64,000 bases of DNA. It comes from Endocalyx cinctus. Taxonomy: Eukaryota > Ascomycota > Sordariomycetes > Amphisphaeriales > Apiosporaceae. The notes beneath the pieces were generated by a model. That model ran no database searches. It was not told the origin of the DNA and saw only the letters and a program-made list of their open reading frames with translations. The position numbers were made by a program, and so were the translations under genes. The DNA lies in the NCBI GenBank assembly GCA_001600455.1, contig BCKC01000007.1:921394-985393 (forward strand), given 5' to 3'. Below, one piece after another: positions 14,301 to 25,880 of the stretch (positions within the stretch are counted from its first letter, which is position 1; every line of letters begins with the position of its first letter).

Positions 14301-16109
14301 TATTTCTATGTATACATATGTGTCAACATTAGTTATTCCGATCCGGTCAGTAATTATTCAAGATCAACACGGAATATTATTATTCCCCATGTTTTGTGAC
14401 GTTTGAAGTGCATTTGGATACTTTGCCTTCCCGCCCTCCAAGCACGTACCTAGGTAATTAATTATTATTTCTCGGAACCTCTGGAAAATCTCAGCGGAAC
14501 ATAATTTTACTCATAACTTTTATACACCCTTTGAAATCATTCATACTCCAAGAAGAAATCGGAAACAGATAGAAAAGTTGTCTATTTATCTTCTTATCTC
14601 AATCTATCCATCTAATTACGCAGTATCCATCTGTCAGAGTATACATATACATAGCCCTGGAAGTATATATATAATACTCAATCAGATTAAAAGTAAAAAT
14701 AATCTACAGGATTCAACCAAAACCTCGAACACATTGAGCTATACTTTAAATGGTATATAAAAAGATAGAAAGAAAAAGCCCCCCCACTTCGGACCCGAGC
14801 CGCATAATACTGTACTTCATTCTCATTGACTTGCCATTAGGTTCGATCCTTGGAAGATCAGTGACCGACCGCATATATCGTTTTTTAAACAACCAATTCA
14901 ATCAATCGAGTTGGCGACTGTGCATATTTTTTTTTCTCCCTCTCTGTTAGAGACCCTGTCCCTGGGCCTCGGACTTTTGTGATACTCTTCTACTACACCC
15001 CCTCGGATTTAAACTTAAGATCCCTCTACAGTATTACTCCAAAGTTACACTTCTTCCTCTTTCAGGGTCTCTTCTTAGTCTATCTCTGTTAGTGTATTAC
15101 TTACGGTTACTGTAATTGCTATTCTTGCTTCTGGATTAGTCCCAAGTATCTTTCTAACAAGCCTACTTTCAGCCGTTGTTCCCATCTCTTTTCTCTACCC
15201 AAGATCTCTTCTTTTTATACTCGAACACCTTAATCGGCAAGAATCTTGCCATGATTTATGATTTATGAATTATGCATTACTAATAGATTTAATACATCCT
15301 TTCCTAGTCAGGGACAGCCTGGTATAACGGGACCAATGAGATTTTTGAAACTTATGCTTGATGACCGGGAGCCCTCTACCTAGAACCCCTAGGTGCTCAC
15401 ACAGGATCTTAGTTGGTCTCTATAATGCCACATACGTACAGTATTACTTCGATACTTGCATTTTGTATACTTTTTTTTTTTATTTTTTATTTTTATTTCT
15501 TTAAATAAAAAATAAAAAGACAAAAAACCTGACTCTACAAGCTCAACTCGTCCCGTTTTAGTGAATCAACCACATTGGATTCCCAATGCCGTGGCACGAG
15601 CTGATTCGTATTGATTATATCGATGAACTAACTTCGTCCCTTTGAAACTACAACGGTCTCCCCTGAACTTTATCTTTACCCTCGCTTTTCTGATAGTTGT
15701 TTGTCTCTAACTGTATACTTAGCTCTGAAGCACCCTTATAGCTTAATCAAGCTTAGACAACTCCTATGAACCTTTTCAGCGGCATTAGCTAGATCTTATT
15801 CAAGCTTGTTATATCTTAGTTTTGTATCAACTCCACCAGTTTTTTTTTATTGTTGACTTCCGCATCTCTTCCTCACCATACTTCTATTCAAAGGAGCAGC
15901 ACATGCTTCCTGAGTGCGTAACCCGGCACCCTTTCCCACCCTCTTTTTTACTCTTCGTTAGCATCCTTGACGTAAATAATCACAAGCGTCGTGCTACCCT
16001 CCTTATTTCCTTGAGCACCGCCATCGTCCTCTCCTCCTATATTAACAAGCTCATAACCACGTCCAAGTCCATTCCGAGTCGCAAATCATATATTGTTTCA
16101 TAGGTTTCA

Positions 16110-16197
16110 CTGAAGGAATTCTTTTCTTTTTTTCTTCTTCCAGTTAACTTCTTCATACCAAACTTTTTTTTTTCTACGCGCTACTTGCAGTATCGTA
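16110..16197 (+). promoter_or_regulatory. pyrimidine-rich leader before the AflR-like gene
   Basis: Long C/T and poly-T tracts (for example 16121-16142 and 16164-16173) directly precede the start codon. This is typical of fungal core promoters and leaders without a strong TATA box. A CTTGCAG sequence ending at 16190 could be the 3' splice site of a leader intron, but I could not settle its donor. Confidence 0.35.
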
Positions 16198-17463
16198 ATG
16201 GCCGCATCTACAAAAGCTCGTCAACCTCGCCTTCGAGCGTCATGTGATGGGTGCTTCTTAGCCAAGGTCAAGTGTTCCAAAGCTCGACCAATATGCTCTC
16301 GCTGCCTATCCTGCGGCATCGAGTGTCGATATTCGCCCTCCAGCCGAGCAGGTAAACCAAAAGCTGACCACAGCGCAAATCAATCACATAACGGTCATCT
16401 AGACATTCAACAGATGCACGCCTGGGAACGAAAGCATCTTGCCTACCCTGAGCCGCACCAACCGCCACCTGACCATCTATTTCGAATCGAATCGGGTTGG
16501 CCTACTCCACCATCAAGCGTTGACACTGGAATGAGCAGGAATCCGTCCATTTCTACCAGCCTATCTCTACTCGGAGTCGAAGACAGGCCCAGGAATAACT
16601 CCGACCCAATGTCAGCACCGGCTGAGCTTTACACAGCTCCCATGCCCTGGACTCCGCCATCGGATCTCTCCCACACTGCCACATTTCCTGATATTCCTGT
16701 CACAGCTGCTCATATGCCTGGAAATCATATGCGATCTCACTCGTTCGACATTTCTATGTCTACGCCAATAACATGGGCCGATACTCCTACGCACGACATG
16801 ATATCTCACCCGCAGATGCCAAGCTCGACCAACATGATACCCGCTTACTTCCCCACGCCCACGGCCACGCCGACGTTACAGCCAGGAGTAGGACCTTCGC
16901 AGCAGAGGCTATCGCCTCCACCATCTACCGGAGGATCGTGCGTATGCTTCACTATCTGCTTAGAGTCACTGCAGGCACTTCACAACGCTTCTTCGCCTGC
17001 GTCACCCCCGTTCGATCTCGTTCTCTGTCTCAACCGCAAGGCGGTAGAAAGCTGCGCATCTATGCTAGCGTGTACCAAATGCTTCAGCCAATCCGGAGCT
17101 GCTACGGCTACTATGCTCTTAGCCACCGTTATCGGCAAGATTACCTCGTTCTACAAGAGCGCCTCGCACTCGTGGGCCGAGAATACCAGTCGAGGGATTA
17201 TTCAAGACGGGCCGGGAAATAACACGCTGGGGGTCAGTCTCGGGGTGTACCAGCTGAACGGCGAAGACGGAAAGTGGCTGGAGCTCGAGATCCTATCGCG
17301 CGAGCTAAGGAAGCTGGAGGACGTCTACGCTAAATTCAGGGAGATCTGCATCAACACATCGGAGGACGCGGAAATTACAAAAGCTATAGTTGGCTACCTT
17401 GGACAAAATTTGTCTCCCATGCTCGACATTCTCGGCCATAATAAGGAGGAGACAGCATACTAG
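16198..17463 (+). CDS. AflR-like Zn2Cys6 transcription factor
   Basis: Intronless frame of 421 residues. The N-terminus holds a fungal Zn2Cys6 DNA-binding domain with Cys16, 19, 26, 33, 36 and 43 (spacing 2-6-6-2-6), followed by a basic SSRAGKPK linker. The middle (about 60-240) is Pro/Ser/Thr-rich and of low complexity. The C-terminal third (about 245-415), with CVCF, the LCLNRKAV stretch, paired cysteines (LACTKC) and a Leu-rich helix region, resembles the AflR regulatory domain of the sterigmatocystin/aflatoxin family. Lying between the melanin PKS and the reductase, it is best read as a cluster regulator, comparable to the AflR-like gene reported in the Pestalotiopsis melanin locus. Target genes and binding site cannot be read from the sequence. 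Confidence 0.88.
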   Translation: MAASTKARQPRLRASCDGCFLAKVKCSKARPICSRCLSCGIECRYSPSSRAGKPKADHSANQSHNGHLDIQQMHAWERKHLAYPEPHQPPPDHLFRIESGWPTPPSSVDTGMSRNPSISTSLSLLGVEDRPRNNSDPMSAPAELYTAPMPWTPPSDLSHTATFPDIPVTAAHMPGNHMRSHSFDISMSTPITWADTPTHDMISHPQMPSSTNMIPAYFPTPTATPTLQPGVGPSQQRLSPPPSTGGSCVCFTICLESLQALHNASSPASPPFDLVLCLNRKAVESCASMLACTKCFSQSGAATATMLLATVIGKITSFYKSASHSWAENTSRGIIQDGPGNNTLGVSLGVYQLNGEDGKWLELEILSRELRKLEDVYAKFREICINTSEDAEITKAIVGYLGQNLSPMLDILGHNKEETAY

Positions 17464-20368
17464 GACGACGATGATATTAGAGAGGAGGAAAATTTAAGGC
17501 TCAGGATGGTTTATTTGGCAATTGATGGCGCGTCGATTTCGAGAGGACCCAGTGGTCCATAATCAAAATAGGGAAACGGGACTGATTTTACGCGCGACAG
17601 TATACACACTGTTTGGATTACACATATCGAGAGTTACTATGGTTGGGGAGGCTAGGCGTATGTGGGAGTACGGAAACGACTATTTGGCAAGGTTTAACTA
17701 CGGGTGGAGTACGTATAAAGTTTCGATATCTAGTCCATCCTTTTCTTTTCTTATTTTCAGTCTTGTTTATTGTTTTATCACTGATCCGTCAGGGCTGGCA
17801 TTTTGTCTGCGAGCACTTTTTGATTTTATGTTTACTCATACATCATCGATGGTTATCAATACTCTATAATACGTTTATGAAATCACAATCTTGAGGCTTT
17901 TTTTACCGTGACCGCGTATTGGCACACCGCTCTTCTTACCTGTCTTTCTATTTTCAACTTGTCATCGTCACCTCGTTCAAGATCAAGGGAGATGTCTAAT
18001 CTGCGAGGACGTGAGACAGATTTTAGGAGGAGATGTTCAAGACATGCGCCTCGTTTGAATCTCCATCTCAGTCTTTCGATTGGATACTCGGAATATTCTG
18101 ACGATAATACCCTTTGCGTAAGATTTCCTAACTGGGCTACTTTCGAACTTACCATCTATCGGTTTGGGGCTTAGTACGGTGATCTTTACGCGCAGCTTCG
18201 ATCCGAATCAGGTAGTCGGCGAGGTCTTAGATGTTATTTTAGTTTCTTTTTTCTTCTTCTCTTGTTCACCTGAAACTACCCACTGAGTCGCAATGTACTA
18301 CAATATACGAAACGATCCCGGCTCTATGGTTCAAGGAAGATGAAGAAGAAAATATTGATCCAGACATATAATACATAGCACGCGTTCTAATTCTAATCTA
18401 GTACACTTTTGACGATGGATATACAAAAACGCCACAACGAAAATAAAAGATCCATCCAAGGCTCATTTTCTTTTCAGCTCTCCTGCAATGCAAGAAGTGC
18501 CCAATCCATATTTCAGTTTACCATGAGTTGTCAGACATAACATACATTCATCCCGTCTTTTTGACTAATAGCCCGTTCTGAAGAGTTGCCCCCAATCCCG
18601 CATTATTACCAACCTCCCCTCTAATTATCTCCCCCCTCCATCATTGCTGCCTTAAGTTCATAAAAGAAAGTAACCAATCTAATTACTAGGAGAATATTAT
18701 TCTTTTTTTTTTCCTTCCTTTCTTTTTTTTTTTTTTAAGGCCGTGCTTGCCGAAGAACCAAAACGATTACCTCGACGGGACGTAATTAATAGTAAAAGAA
18801 AGGGGTCATAGATACGAAGTTCAGCGTTGGAAACGCCACCGCAAAATTGATCAGCAAACCTAAGGCGGACCAAGCCGAGGAAGAGGTGAGGTTAGGACGA
18901 AAAGGAAAAAAAGAAAAAAAAGAAGGTAAACCAACGAGGTCTTGGCAATTTCCTATTTCTGAAATGGTGATTGTTGAAGCTATACTAAAGATTAGAAGAA
19001 GAAAATAAATAAATAAAAAAAAATAAAATAAAATAAAAAAGAAAACTAACCTTGAATATGAGCAACCTTTTTTTTTCTTCCCTCTCTCTCCCCACCCCTT
19101 CCTCTTTTTATTTTCCCTCGATGACCGAATCTAGAACAAAAATGTGTGTGTGGTGATGTTTAGATATATCATACAATAACTACAGTAGAGGTTTTCTTTC
19201 CATCATTTCAAGCATCTCCCTTGCTTACTTGACCCCTGAAAGGGGACTAAAGTAAAGTAACCCACACCTCCGCGTTGCTACCCCAAATCGAAGAGTTGGC
19301 TGGTTGTGGGTGAGTGGAGGGGAGCGGAGGGTCTGGGAAGTGCTTATTTAGTGGGGGAAGAGTGTTCTGGAAAGGTGTAACTTAATTAAGTAAGTAATTA
19401 ATTAATTTGGTATAAAACACGTAGTATATGGTGATAAAAATAGCGATTACAACATGCTGATCAGAGTATACATACTGTACTGTACTTATACTGAGTTAGT
19501 GGTGCTCTTGATGCTTGAATCAGAACATATTGATCGTCAAAAAAGAATATCCAAGCTGAAAAAAAAAATAAAATAAAATAAAATAAAAGGGATGGAGAGA
19601 AAGATAATTTACCTGACAGTTTTGGTGAGATCTTGCAGTGGTTGAGGGATACATACCATATTTAGTGCACTATAGCGAGATTAGTGGTTGTTTAGGGGCT
19701 TTTAAAGTCGCTATAAATTAGTACCCCTACTTAACTAAAAAAGAAGTTCAGCTATGCCTAATTCTAACCAACTTTTCGGTACGTTGTTCCGATAGATGAT
19801 GACGTTCAACCACTCCGTCTATACTATTTTATCATCTAACGTGTTCATATCGTTTGTGACGTCTTACAGTCAGTTTTCGAGTTAAGCTTGAAATTGTATA
19901 CTCTAGGAAGTCATATACAGTAGTATAGATTGAGCAACATTATCCTTTCTGTCCTAACCTTCGTGTCTTCCCTCAGATCGCGTTGTCTTACAAAAAATAA
20001 AAATAAAAAAAAGTTCAAACATGAAACAAACAAAAGAACCCTTAGAATGGAGAAACAAGAATGACAATAATAAGGAAACCGTTTTAGTTATGACCGATAA
20101 AGTATTTAGTGTCGTTGACAAGACTACTTTCTGAAATAGGAAAATGGGGAAGATCCCTTGATGAAGTTCTATGCCCGATATAGCTTCACCGTCTAAACTT
20201 TGACCACGAATCCAGCTCTAGTATTCCTCTCTTCTACTCGTGTCTCATGCCCGAAACGAACTAGAATTATTAAGCACCGTTATGGGTCAAAGAGCCTTAA
20301 AAAAAAAAAAGGGTCGATGATCTCTTTTCTTCACGTCATAATGTAATTTTGCATTTTGAACCCTTTGC

Positions 20369-20401
20369 CACACACACACTCACTTATTCACACACACGTC
20401 C

Positions 20402-20433
<32 letters not shown>
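20369..20433. repeat. imperfect (CA)n microsatellite
   Basis: A CA-rich stretch interrupted by CTCACTTATT, GTCCT and GCGCG segments. It is a decaying simple repeat without coding potential. Confidence 0.85.
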
Positions 20434-21242
20434 TTACTTTCCAATCCCGGAAATCTGATCTTCTCATCCCTCTCTCTGTCTCGGCAGACAAAAACGTTTT
20501 TTAGCAACTGAAAAGTTACCGGTGGTTTGGTCGACATCTTAGATTAAGTTGCACACGCTATCCGAGCCTCACGAAACGATCGACGTTGAAGGGGTAGCAT
20601 CCTGATATCTTGACTTTTTAGTTTTTATTGGATACGAGAACATACACACACCACGTAGAGTACTGTATATCATCTTGCCCAAACATCTTATATCCGCGGA
20701 TAAATCACCCCACCTCCTCCCCTTCTTCCTTCATTCCTGAACTTAATGTACCCAGCTGAGCCCCCTTTCGCTTCCTACATCTTCTTCCTTTGTTATGTGA
20801 TCATCTTTACGCCTTTACTATATACCGGTCCTCCTTGGGGTTTCCATATATAGCAAATTGTTTCCAAATCAACTCGGAAAGATGAAAAAAAAAAAAAACA
20901 TAAATAAAAATCAAGATCAAGATCTGGCCCCCGGTTACATCATCATCCACATGCGATCTTGACACATCTTCAGACAAGAAGACTGGACCGGGCTGGACTG
21001 GATCGACTATTTTCTTGATGTCTGCTCCGGCAGTACGGTACACTTATGCCACTCAACCACCTGTCATGAGTTTCAAACGTACTTCCTGAATCCTTCGTTT
21101 CGTTTACCCATCCATTCACGCACACCCATGATTATAATTCTCAATTTTCAGTTTCAGCTGAAGAAACCATGTATATGCAATTATCTAGACAATTGTACAT
21201 TGTGGAAAGCTCGGGACGAAAAGGGGGGGTAAAGGAGTAAGG

Positions 21243-21243
<1 letters not shown>

Positions 21244-21279
<36 letters not shown>
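21244..21279. repeat. G36 homopolymer
   Basis: An uninterrupted run of about 36 G on the + strand, preceded by GGGGGGT and GGCGGG. It is exceptionally long for a fungal genome and able in principle to form several G-quadruplexes. The true length is uncertain because of possible sequencing or assembly error. Confidence 0.8.
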
Positions 21280-21280
<1 letters not shown>

Positions 21281-23789
21281 ACATGTGTATCACCACCCCA
21301 TTATTTTTTTTAGAATTAAGGAACCCGAAAATTCCGAATGATCGATGTCAATGGTGAAGTTGGAGACTTTTTAACCCTTTCCTGCGAATTCTTTAAATCG
21401 TCTGGTCCGCACTATCGCAACCATTACTCGATTCAATCTAGACGAATAATTACCTTGAAGGTAAACTGCGCTTTTTTTTTTAATGCGACATTTGCGCCCT
21501 TCATTGGGGGTTTCTTTCCCGCTCAGCCTTATCAATCGATGTCGTGTTACCACACCTTTCCGATTCTTCGTGGAATGACTTACGCCTTCGAAGATTGGAG
21601 GACGGGCGGTGGGCTGCATTGCATTTTTGTTGTGTTGAACTCCCATCTAATGTAGTATTTTTTTTTCCCAACATGAGCCTCAGCAGATCTTCTTTTTTTT
21701 TTCCTTCAGCAATGATGAAGAAAAAGCAATCATTATTCCGTTCCATCCACGCGGCCGCCCCCCCTTTTTTCTTCCGCGTAAACTTAACTTAAGCTGTCGT
21801 TCGCACATCACAAGGATGCAGGTTTGATAGATGGGAGTCTAGGTTCCGTTCATCTTGTAATACAGTATGTACATATACGTAAATACGATTTGGATTACTT
21901 ACTTTTTATCTCGATCAGCTAAAAGATTCAAAGGGGGGGGGTAAGAAAGAAAGAAAAAAAAATAATCTGTAGGGAACTAAACAGCGACTACACTAATTCA
22001 CGTCCTTTCAACGGGAGTACATAAAAATAGATTACACCGCATAGCGAATCGGAGAAGTCGTGAGATCAGCTAAAAAAGAAAACGGCTCCCCATCGACGAT
22101 AGGATAGGAATTTTCCCATTAGATTAAGCCGGTCCCTCTCGTACATTAATACCAGTACTATGTATGTACGTATGGATCGTGGGATGGCGTTCGCGCCTCA
22201 ATCGTGTTTGGAGACAAGTCCGTACAACATAAACACGCGCATTTCTCTCCCCCCTCCACACACTTCCTGCAGGTAAGAAAATTTCTACGGGAGGAATAAA
22301 GAAAAAGGACGCCGAAACTTTTAAGATCATTTTCCTCTTTTTGTTGCTTTTGTTTCGAGTGCATGTACCGCTCGCGCGACTTTTCTCTTTGCATTTTTGG
22401 CTTTTGCGACGAATCAGAAAAACGAGCAGGACGCTTACTTTTTTTTTTTTTTTTAATTCTGAATTGCATGCTTGAACGCGGAACCGCGGAAGGCGGAGTA
22501 TTGGTATAAACTCCTATCTTCATTCCTAAGTACGTTTCGTCATATACGCATAACATGAGAAAGAGGGAGAGGGGGCTTTTTGATACGTTCCTTTTTGAGA
22601 TCCTTTTTGAGATCAGATATGTCATTATGAGAATAGTCAAGCTAAGGACCTCTTTCTTCCCAATTTAATCCTACGCGTATGTGAAAAAGGACATGCGGAA
22701 TAAAAAAAAAAAAAGAAAAAAAACTTAAAGACCGGGAATTAGACCATCCCGTAACTCTCCGAGAACCGCGGTAGAAAAATGCCCTCGAGGAGAAAAGAGG
22801 CCGACTCGACTTAGAGAAAAGGACTATGGGTTTCATGTTAGGTTGAGTTATCCCGTATCTGCATCATAGAAACTTATTTTTTAATTTTTTTTTTTTTTTC
22901 AGCCGCCTTCCCCTGTACATCTCTCATATCTCGATCGCGGACTTAAACCTGGAGTCTTTCGTTAACTTCGAACCCTCTCCCGTAAAAAGAAAACCCCAAT
23001 GAACTGTAGATTTTTACGGGTAATTTATAAATAGATTTTAATTGCCATCGCCCTTTCTTACTAGCAAAGTGTTCGCCTAACAAGCGGTGTGAATCTTCGT
23101 CTCGTCATGGAAGTTCTAGTTCTGTGTAAGTTGACCTTAAGAAGTCGCCCACTCCCTTCCGGCCCTCGAAAGGACGAACAAGGCAACCCTAGTCGAAGAT
23201 GATTTTTGACCGGTCGCGTGACCTCACTCCAATTGGCTCAAAATCGAGTCTACATTAAGCTGAGAATCTGCATGTTGCGGGTGAGTGGCGAGGCAGGATA
23301 AGTAATATCGCTGGAGCCTAGTTAATGATCGTCAAAATTGTGCCTCGAGTGTTTGCGCGTCAATTCTTCTTCCTTTTTTTTTTTTTTGGCGCTGCGTGTG
23401 GGGGTCTCTTTTTAGGCTGGGGGCGGAGAACTGCACGTCGGAAAGCGTACGAAGAGTCGGGTGGAACGGGCGTGGGCGTACGTAAAGTGGGAAATTTTTT
23501 TGAAGAGATGGCCTAGAAGTTGATGACATATTTTGAAAGAGGTGAAAGTAATTACTATATGGTAGACTGTTATTATCATACCCATTATGTTCGAAAGTAG
23601 GTCACTAATAAGGATAATCGCGGTTTAAGTAACTTTTCAAACAGAGATACCATTTCGTTAAAGCTTGGTTCTAATATGGTACGGATTATATCTACGAAGT
23701 GTACATGACATGAACTTTTTTGCTATTCATAATAAACCCGAATCTGTCTGATCCTCGCACGTAAACAAACACCTGAAAACCTAAGAAAT

Positions 23790-24716
23790 CTACGAACCTC
23801 CACCGGAGCAGCGGATGACTTGGCCTAAAGAAAGACAAAAGAGTTAGCAAATGATGTGGTGGAAGGTGGGAAAACTCATAACCGAGAAAAAAAAAATGAA
23901 GTTGTGTGTAGACTTACCGTTGATCCATTCACCCTCGTCGCTAACCAAACAGTAGACGGCCTTTCCAATATCCGACGGCATACCGATCCGGTCGAGCGGG
24001 CACATCTTCCGCAGCCCCTGCTTGATCTTCTCCTGGTCCATCCCCTGGTGACCGCCGGGGACGTAGTGCCACGCGTTCTCGTCGAACATGTCGGTCAGGA
24101 TACCGCCGGGGGCGATCGCGTTGCAGGTCATCTTCTTGGCGCCGCAGTCGACGGCGAGCGAGCGCGCGAAGCCCTCGATCGCGGCCTTGGACCCGGCGTA
24201 GAGCGCGTGGTTCGCGATGCCCGTCATCTGGGCGGCGATGGAGGAGGTCAGGACGATGCGGCCGCCCTCGCGGCAGTGGATGAGGGCCTGCTGCGCGACG
24301 AAGAACTGGCCGCGGCAGTTGAGGTTGAAGACCCGGTCGAACAGCTCGGGCGTCACCTCGGTCTCCTCGCACCAGACCTCCATGCCCGAGTTGGACACGA
24401 CGAAGTCGATGTGGCCGAAGTGCGCCTTGGCCTTCTCGAACAGCGCCGCCACGTCCGCCGGCTTCGACACGTCCGCCTGAATCGCCGTCGCCTTGCTGCC
24501 CAGCTTCGCGAGCTCGGCCACGACCGCGTCGGCGGGGCCCGAGCTGCGGCTGTAGTTCACCACGACCGAGGCGCCTCGCATGCCCAGCTCGAGGGCGATA
24601 CCCCGACCGATACCGCGGCCGGATCCGGTGATGAGGGCGACCTTTCCGGCGAGGGGCTTCGGCCGGTTGCTCATGGGCTCCATGGTGGTCTGGGCGGTAT
24701 CCGCGCTGGGAGACAT
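23790..24716 (-). CDS. brn1: hydroxynaphthalene reductase, Brn1/THR1-type short-chain dehydrogenase
   Basis: CDS is complement(join(23790..23824, 23918..24716)), 277 residues. The intron (23825-23917) starts GTAAGT and ends TTTAG, with CTAAC near its 3' end. Splicing replaces an unrelated tail with GQVIRCSGGGS, the usual end of this family. The Rossmann NADPH motif TGSGRGIG is at 30-37, Asn133 lies in the NLN stretch, and the catalytic Ser159, Tyr173 and Lys177 (YAGSK) are all present. MEVWCEE and DMFDENAWHYVPGG match Brn1/THR1-type reductases, which reduce 1,3,8-trihydroxynaphthalene to vermelone and often T4HN to scytalone. AflM-like versicolorin reductases are related, but the neighbouring melanin PKS favours the naphthol role. 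Exon 1 is strikingly GC-rich at third codon positions, unlike its AT-rich flanks. Confidence 0.92.
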
Positions 24717-25861
24717 ATTGATTTGTCTGAAAAATGGGATGCTTTTAGAGATGGTTACGGGGGTATATAATGAGATAAAAAATAAAAAAATACTCTATAA
24801 TGAAATAGATATTATTTGAAACACATACAGTTATGATGAATAAGGAAGAAAATCAAATTATTTCTGAAACTATCGCAAGAGACATCCTTCTTTTATGTAG
24901 AGGGCCCTCGTCCTATCGTCCCACATAACGTCCCTATACATGGAGATCCGACGACCGTAGTTTGGGGTAAATCGGACTCGGACTCCACAAGAAAGGACAA
25001 AAAAAAAAGCCAAAGAGAAAAAGAAAAAATAGGGCGGAACTAGAATTTCGCCGGGGGTTTTAGGTTCCCACCGGAGGATCGGAGGAGAGCCGGTGTTGTT
25101 TATTTAGGGAGGCAGCGTCACAAGTCAGACAAAGAGAGATCAGGTCTTCACATAAGTAATCAGGCGGTAGTAGTACCGGATTCAATAGAATCGGCCACTC
25201 GCATAAGGCGAAATAAACGCGATGCGATGGTTTTTTTTTTTTTAATCTTTATACCATCAAACGCTCAAACCCTTCGCATCAAGTTATTGAATAGGTGGAT
25301 CTAGAAGCCCATTGCCGTTGATCTTTATTTAGAAGGCTTTTTCTTTTCTTTCTTCTTTCCCCAATTAATTGACCTAAGCAATAGTTATTTTACCAGATAG
25401 TTCAAAACAATAATATAAAAAAAAGAGGCACCTGTCCTTCCCCCCCATCGGATATCCGTAGATTAAATGAATGACCAAAATGTCGCACCCACTTCTTCTC
25501 TTCGTATACTCAAATGTCTTTGATTTCGCGAACAGCGAAGACGCGAGCAGAACATGGGGTTACTTTGGTTGATTATGAAATCATCTTTCGCATGAGCAGA
25601 GTAGTGATTTGCACAGGCATATTGATTCGCGGTTCGGCATTTGAGGTTTTTTTTTTTTTTAATTTACCTTTTAAGGGGTCCAGGGGTCAGCAAAAAAAAA
25701 GGTACCCGTTCCCTATTCCACCGCAACAAAATAATATTTACATATGTTTATTATATAAGTATAGAGATAGTCATTATATTATAGTTCTGACGCCTCTTAC
25801 TTTGCATTTCGATTTCGATTGGAGAATGACTGGCGACTTTTACACATAGATCACCTAACCC

Positions 25862-25880
25862 AACCCTAACCCTAACCCTA
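25862..25880. repeat. interstitial telomere-type repeat (CCCTAA)n
   Basis: The + strand reads AA, then two perfect CCCTAA units and a third partial CCCTA. A degenerate unit (CCTAACCC) lies just upstream from 25855. TTAGGG is the telomere unit of most filamentous ascomycetes. The array is far from any visible chromosome end, in the middle of the melanin cluster. Confidence 0.8.

Larger units (their letters stand above)
8141..16197. other. 8.1 kb spacer between PKS and the AflR-like gene
   Basis: I found no convincing gene on either strand. Open frames are short and mostly run through low-complexity DNA. The stretch holds many poly-A/T tracts, a 20-nt G run near 11359, a (CA)15 microsatellite at 11683 and a TATG/TATA-rich element bounded by the palindrome TACCTAGGTA near 14243-14300. 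The last several hundred bases are pyrimidine-rich and probably contain the promoter and leader of the regulator at 16198. Diverged transposon remnants or non-coding RNAs cannot be excluded by eye. Confidence 0.6.
17464..23789. other. 6.3 kb spacer between the AflR-like gene and the reductase
   Basis: No frame longer than about 160 codons occurs, and none has a recognisable motif or credible exon structure. The stretch includes A/T homopolymers, (AAAAT)n runs near 19010-19040 and 19562-19588, a degenerate CA repeat at 20369-20433, a 36-nt G run at 21244 and a 12-bp tandem duplication at 22590-22613. The part just left of 23790 is the 3' side of the reductase gene. Confidence 0.6.

Noticed and set aside
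14840..14849. GGTTCGATCC resembling a tRNA B box
   Set aside because: The flanks do not form a T-stem or acceptor stem, and no A box lies at the right distance upstream.
22158..22640. 160-codon minus-strand frame
   Set aside because: Composition is Lys/Ser-rich from A/T tracts, it has no motif, and it includes a poly-T run and a tandem duplication.
23856..24770. 304-codon open frame on the + strand opposite the reductase
   Set aside because: It is the mirror of GC-biased third positions in the reductase. It has no known motif, and the minus strand encodes a complete SDR with all catalytic residues and a proper intron.
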